64,000 nucleotides of DNA from Anolis sagrei. Lineage: Eukaryota; Chordata; Lepidosauria; Squamata; Anolidae. Below the pieces are notes generated by a model. The model made no database searches and was not told the origin of the DNA. It saw only the letters and a list, made by a program, of their open reading frames with translations. The DNA lies in the NCBI RefSeq assembly GCF_037176765.1, contig NC_090021.1, positions 194,785,378-194,849,377 of the forward strand. Direction: 5' to 3'. Shown piece after piece: positions 63,450 to 64,000 of the stretch. The translations under genes were made by a program, and so were the position numbers. Each line of letters starts with the position of its first letter. Position 1 is the stretch's first letter.

Positions 63450-63925
63450 GATAATAATAATAATAACAATAATAATAATTATAATTATTATTTTATTTCT
63501 GTACCCCGCCTTCATCTCCCCAAAGGGACTTGGGATGGTTTACATATGGCACAAGGTGCCAAGATAAAGCATAAAATAAACACACAATACAATGCAAAGT
63601 AAAAACTACAGCATTTAAAAACAGCAATTTAAAACTCAGAACAACGCCCAGTGACCTATGGTGACAACTACCGCAAGACATGGCCAGACTGTAAACAAGA
63701 CAAGGGAACTGGCCAAGGAAAAGGGCATGGGATGAAAGTTCAGTGCTGTGTCATTGATTGTGGACCACTGGGGCTAGACGTTCTCAAAGGTTTGTTCAAA
63801 CATTAAAGTCTTCAGATCCCTACAGAAGGAGGACAGTGTGGGGGCCTGTCTGATCTCCCTGGGGAGGGTGTTCCAAAGCTGGGGGGGGGGCATGCACCAC
63901 CGAGAAGACCCTCTCCCTCATCTCT
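63450..63925 (-). mobile_element. L2-like LINE 3' end
   Basis: From the left: an ATA tandem tail, the stem 'ccccgccttcatctccccaa' and 'agggacttgggatggtttac', an A-rich 3' UTR, then the RT end in antisense ('ctgatctccctggggagggt', 'gttccaaagctggg', 'ccgagaagaccctctccctc') as in the copy at 40398-41370. A 10-G run is at 63881-63890. Confidence 0.75.
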
Positions 63926-63939
63926 ACCAACTGCACTTG

Positions 63940-64000
63940 TGACAGTAATCATCATTTTATTTCTTTCCCGCCTCTCCTCATGGCTCGAGGTGGGGGCAAA
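63940..64000 (-). repeat. LINE 3' tail at the right edge
   Basis: The words 'ttctttcccgcctctcctca' and 'tggctcgaggtgggggcaaa' are another antisense LINE 3' stem, cut off by the window end. The L2-like piece to the left abuts it, suggesting one tail inserted beside the other. Confidence 0.5.

Larger units (their letters stand above)
59784..64000 (-). other. PHOSPHO2: PHOSPHO2 upstream region
   Basis: A noncoding first exon must lie upstream of the acceptor at 59784-59785. Several minus-strand GT donors look usable (exon ends near 61414, 62301 and 62819), but none can be chosen from sequence alone, and no CpG island is seen. Repeats: a LINE tail (59825-60010), a GAA tract (60674-60733), a repeat of unknown class (63110-63400) and an L2-like LINE end (63450-63925). 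Confidence 0.5.

Overview
This window is vertebrate nuclear DNA, most likely from a squamate reptile (lizard or snake; an iguanian such as an anole would fit, but I cannot fix the species). The evidence is spliced vertebrate genes plus a squamate-type repeat load: a Sauria-type SINE tail, a tRNA-derived SINE, CR1 and L2-like LINE 3' ends, and many short hAT-like and Tigger-like inverted-repeat elements.

Five conserved genes lie in the order known from human 2q31, read in the reverse direction: UBR3 (minus strand; only exons 1 and 2 are inside, the rest lies off the left edge), METTL5 (plus), SSB/La (minus), KLHL23 (minus) and PHOSPHO2 (minus). The reconstructed reading frames join cleanly at canonical splice sites: METTL5 218 aa, La 406 aa, KLHL23 558 aa, PHOSPHO2 240 aa.

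Layout: 1-1717 UBR3 intron 2; 1718-1857 UBR3 exon 2; 1858-13784 UBR3 intron 1, rich in repeats; 13.7-14.4 kb UBR3 exon 1 in a CpG island; 14.4-18.5 kb the divergent UBR3/METTL5 gap, filled with SINE, LINE and MITE copies; 18.55-24.79 kb METTL5; 24.83-35.73 kb SSB coding exons, with a CpG-island promoter near 39.6-40.1 kb; 40-46 kb intergenic, including a LINE nested in a LINE and a MITE cluster; 46.19-51.02 kb KLHL23; 52.5-53.7 kb a GC-rich probable KLHL23 promoter between two inverted hAT-like copies; 59.04-59.76 kb PHOSPHO2; 60-64 kb upstream repeat-rich sequence.

The genes share no single pathway. METTL5 modifies 18S rRNA, La binds RNA polymerase III transcript 3' ends, UBR3 and KLHL23 belong to ubiquitin-ligase families, and PHOSPHO2 is a HAD phosphatase. 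METTL5 and SSB converge tail to tail with stop codons 37 bp apart. I found no tRNA or rRNA gene outside SINEs, no CRISPR and no clear retroviral element. No wholly new system is evident. The most interesting signals are the shared 3' terminus of a SINE and a nearby LINE, an inverted-repeat element with a possible ribozyme-like core and a target duplication, the METTL5/SSB overlap, and inverted transposon copies around a promoter.
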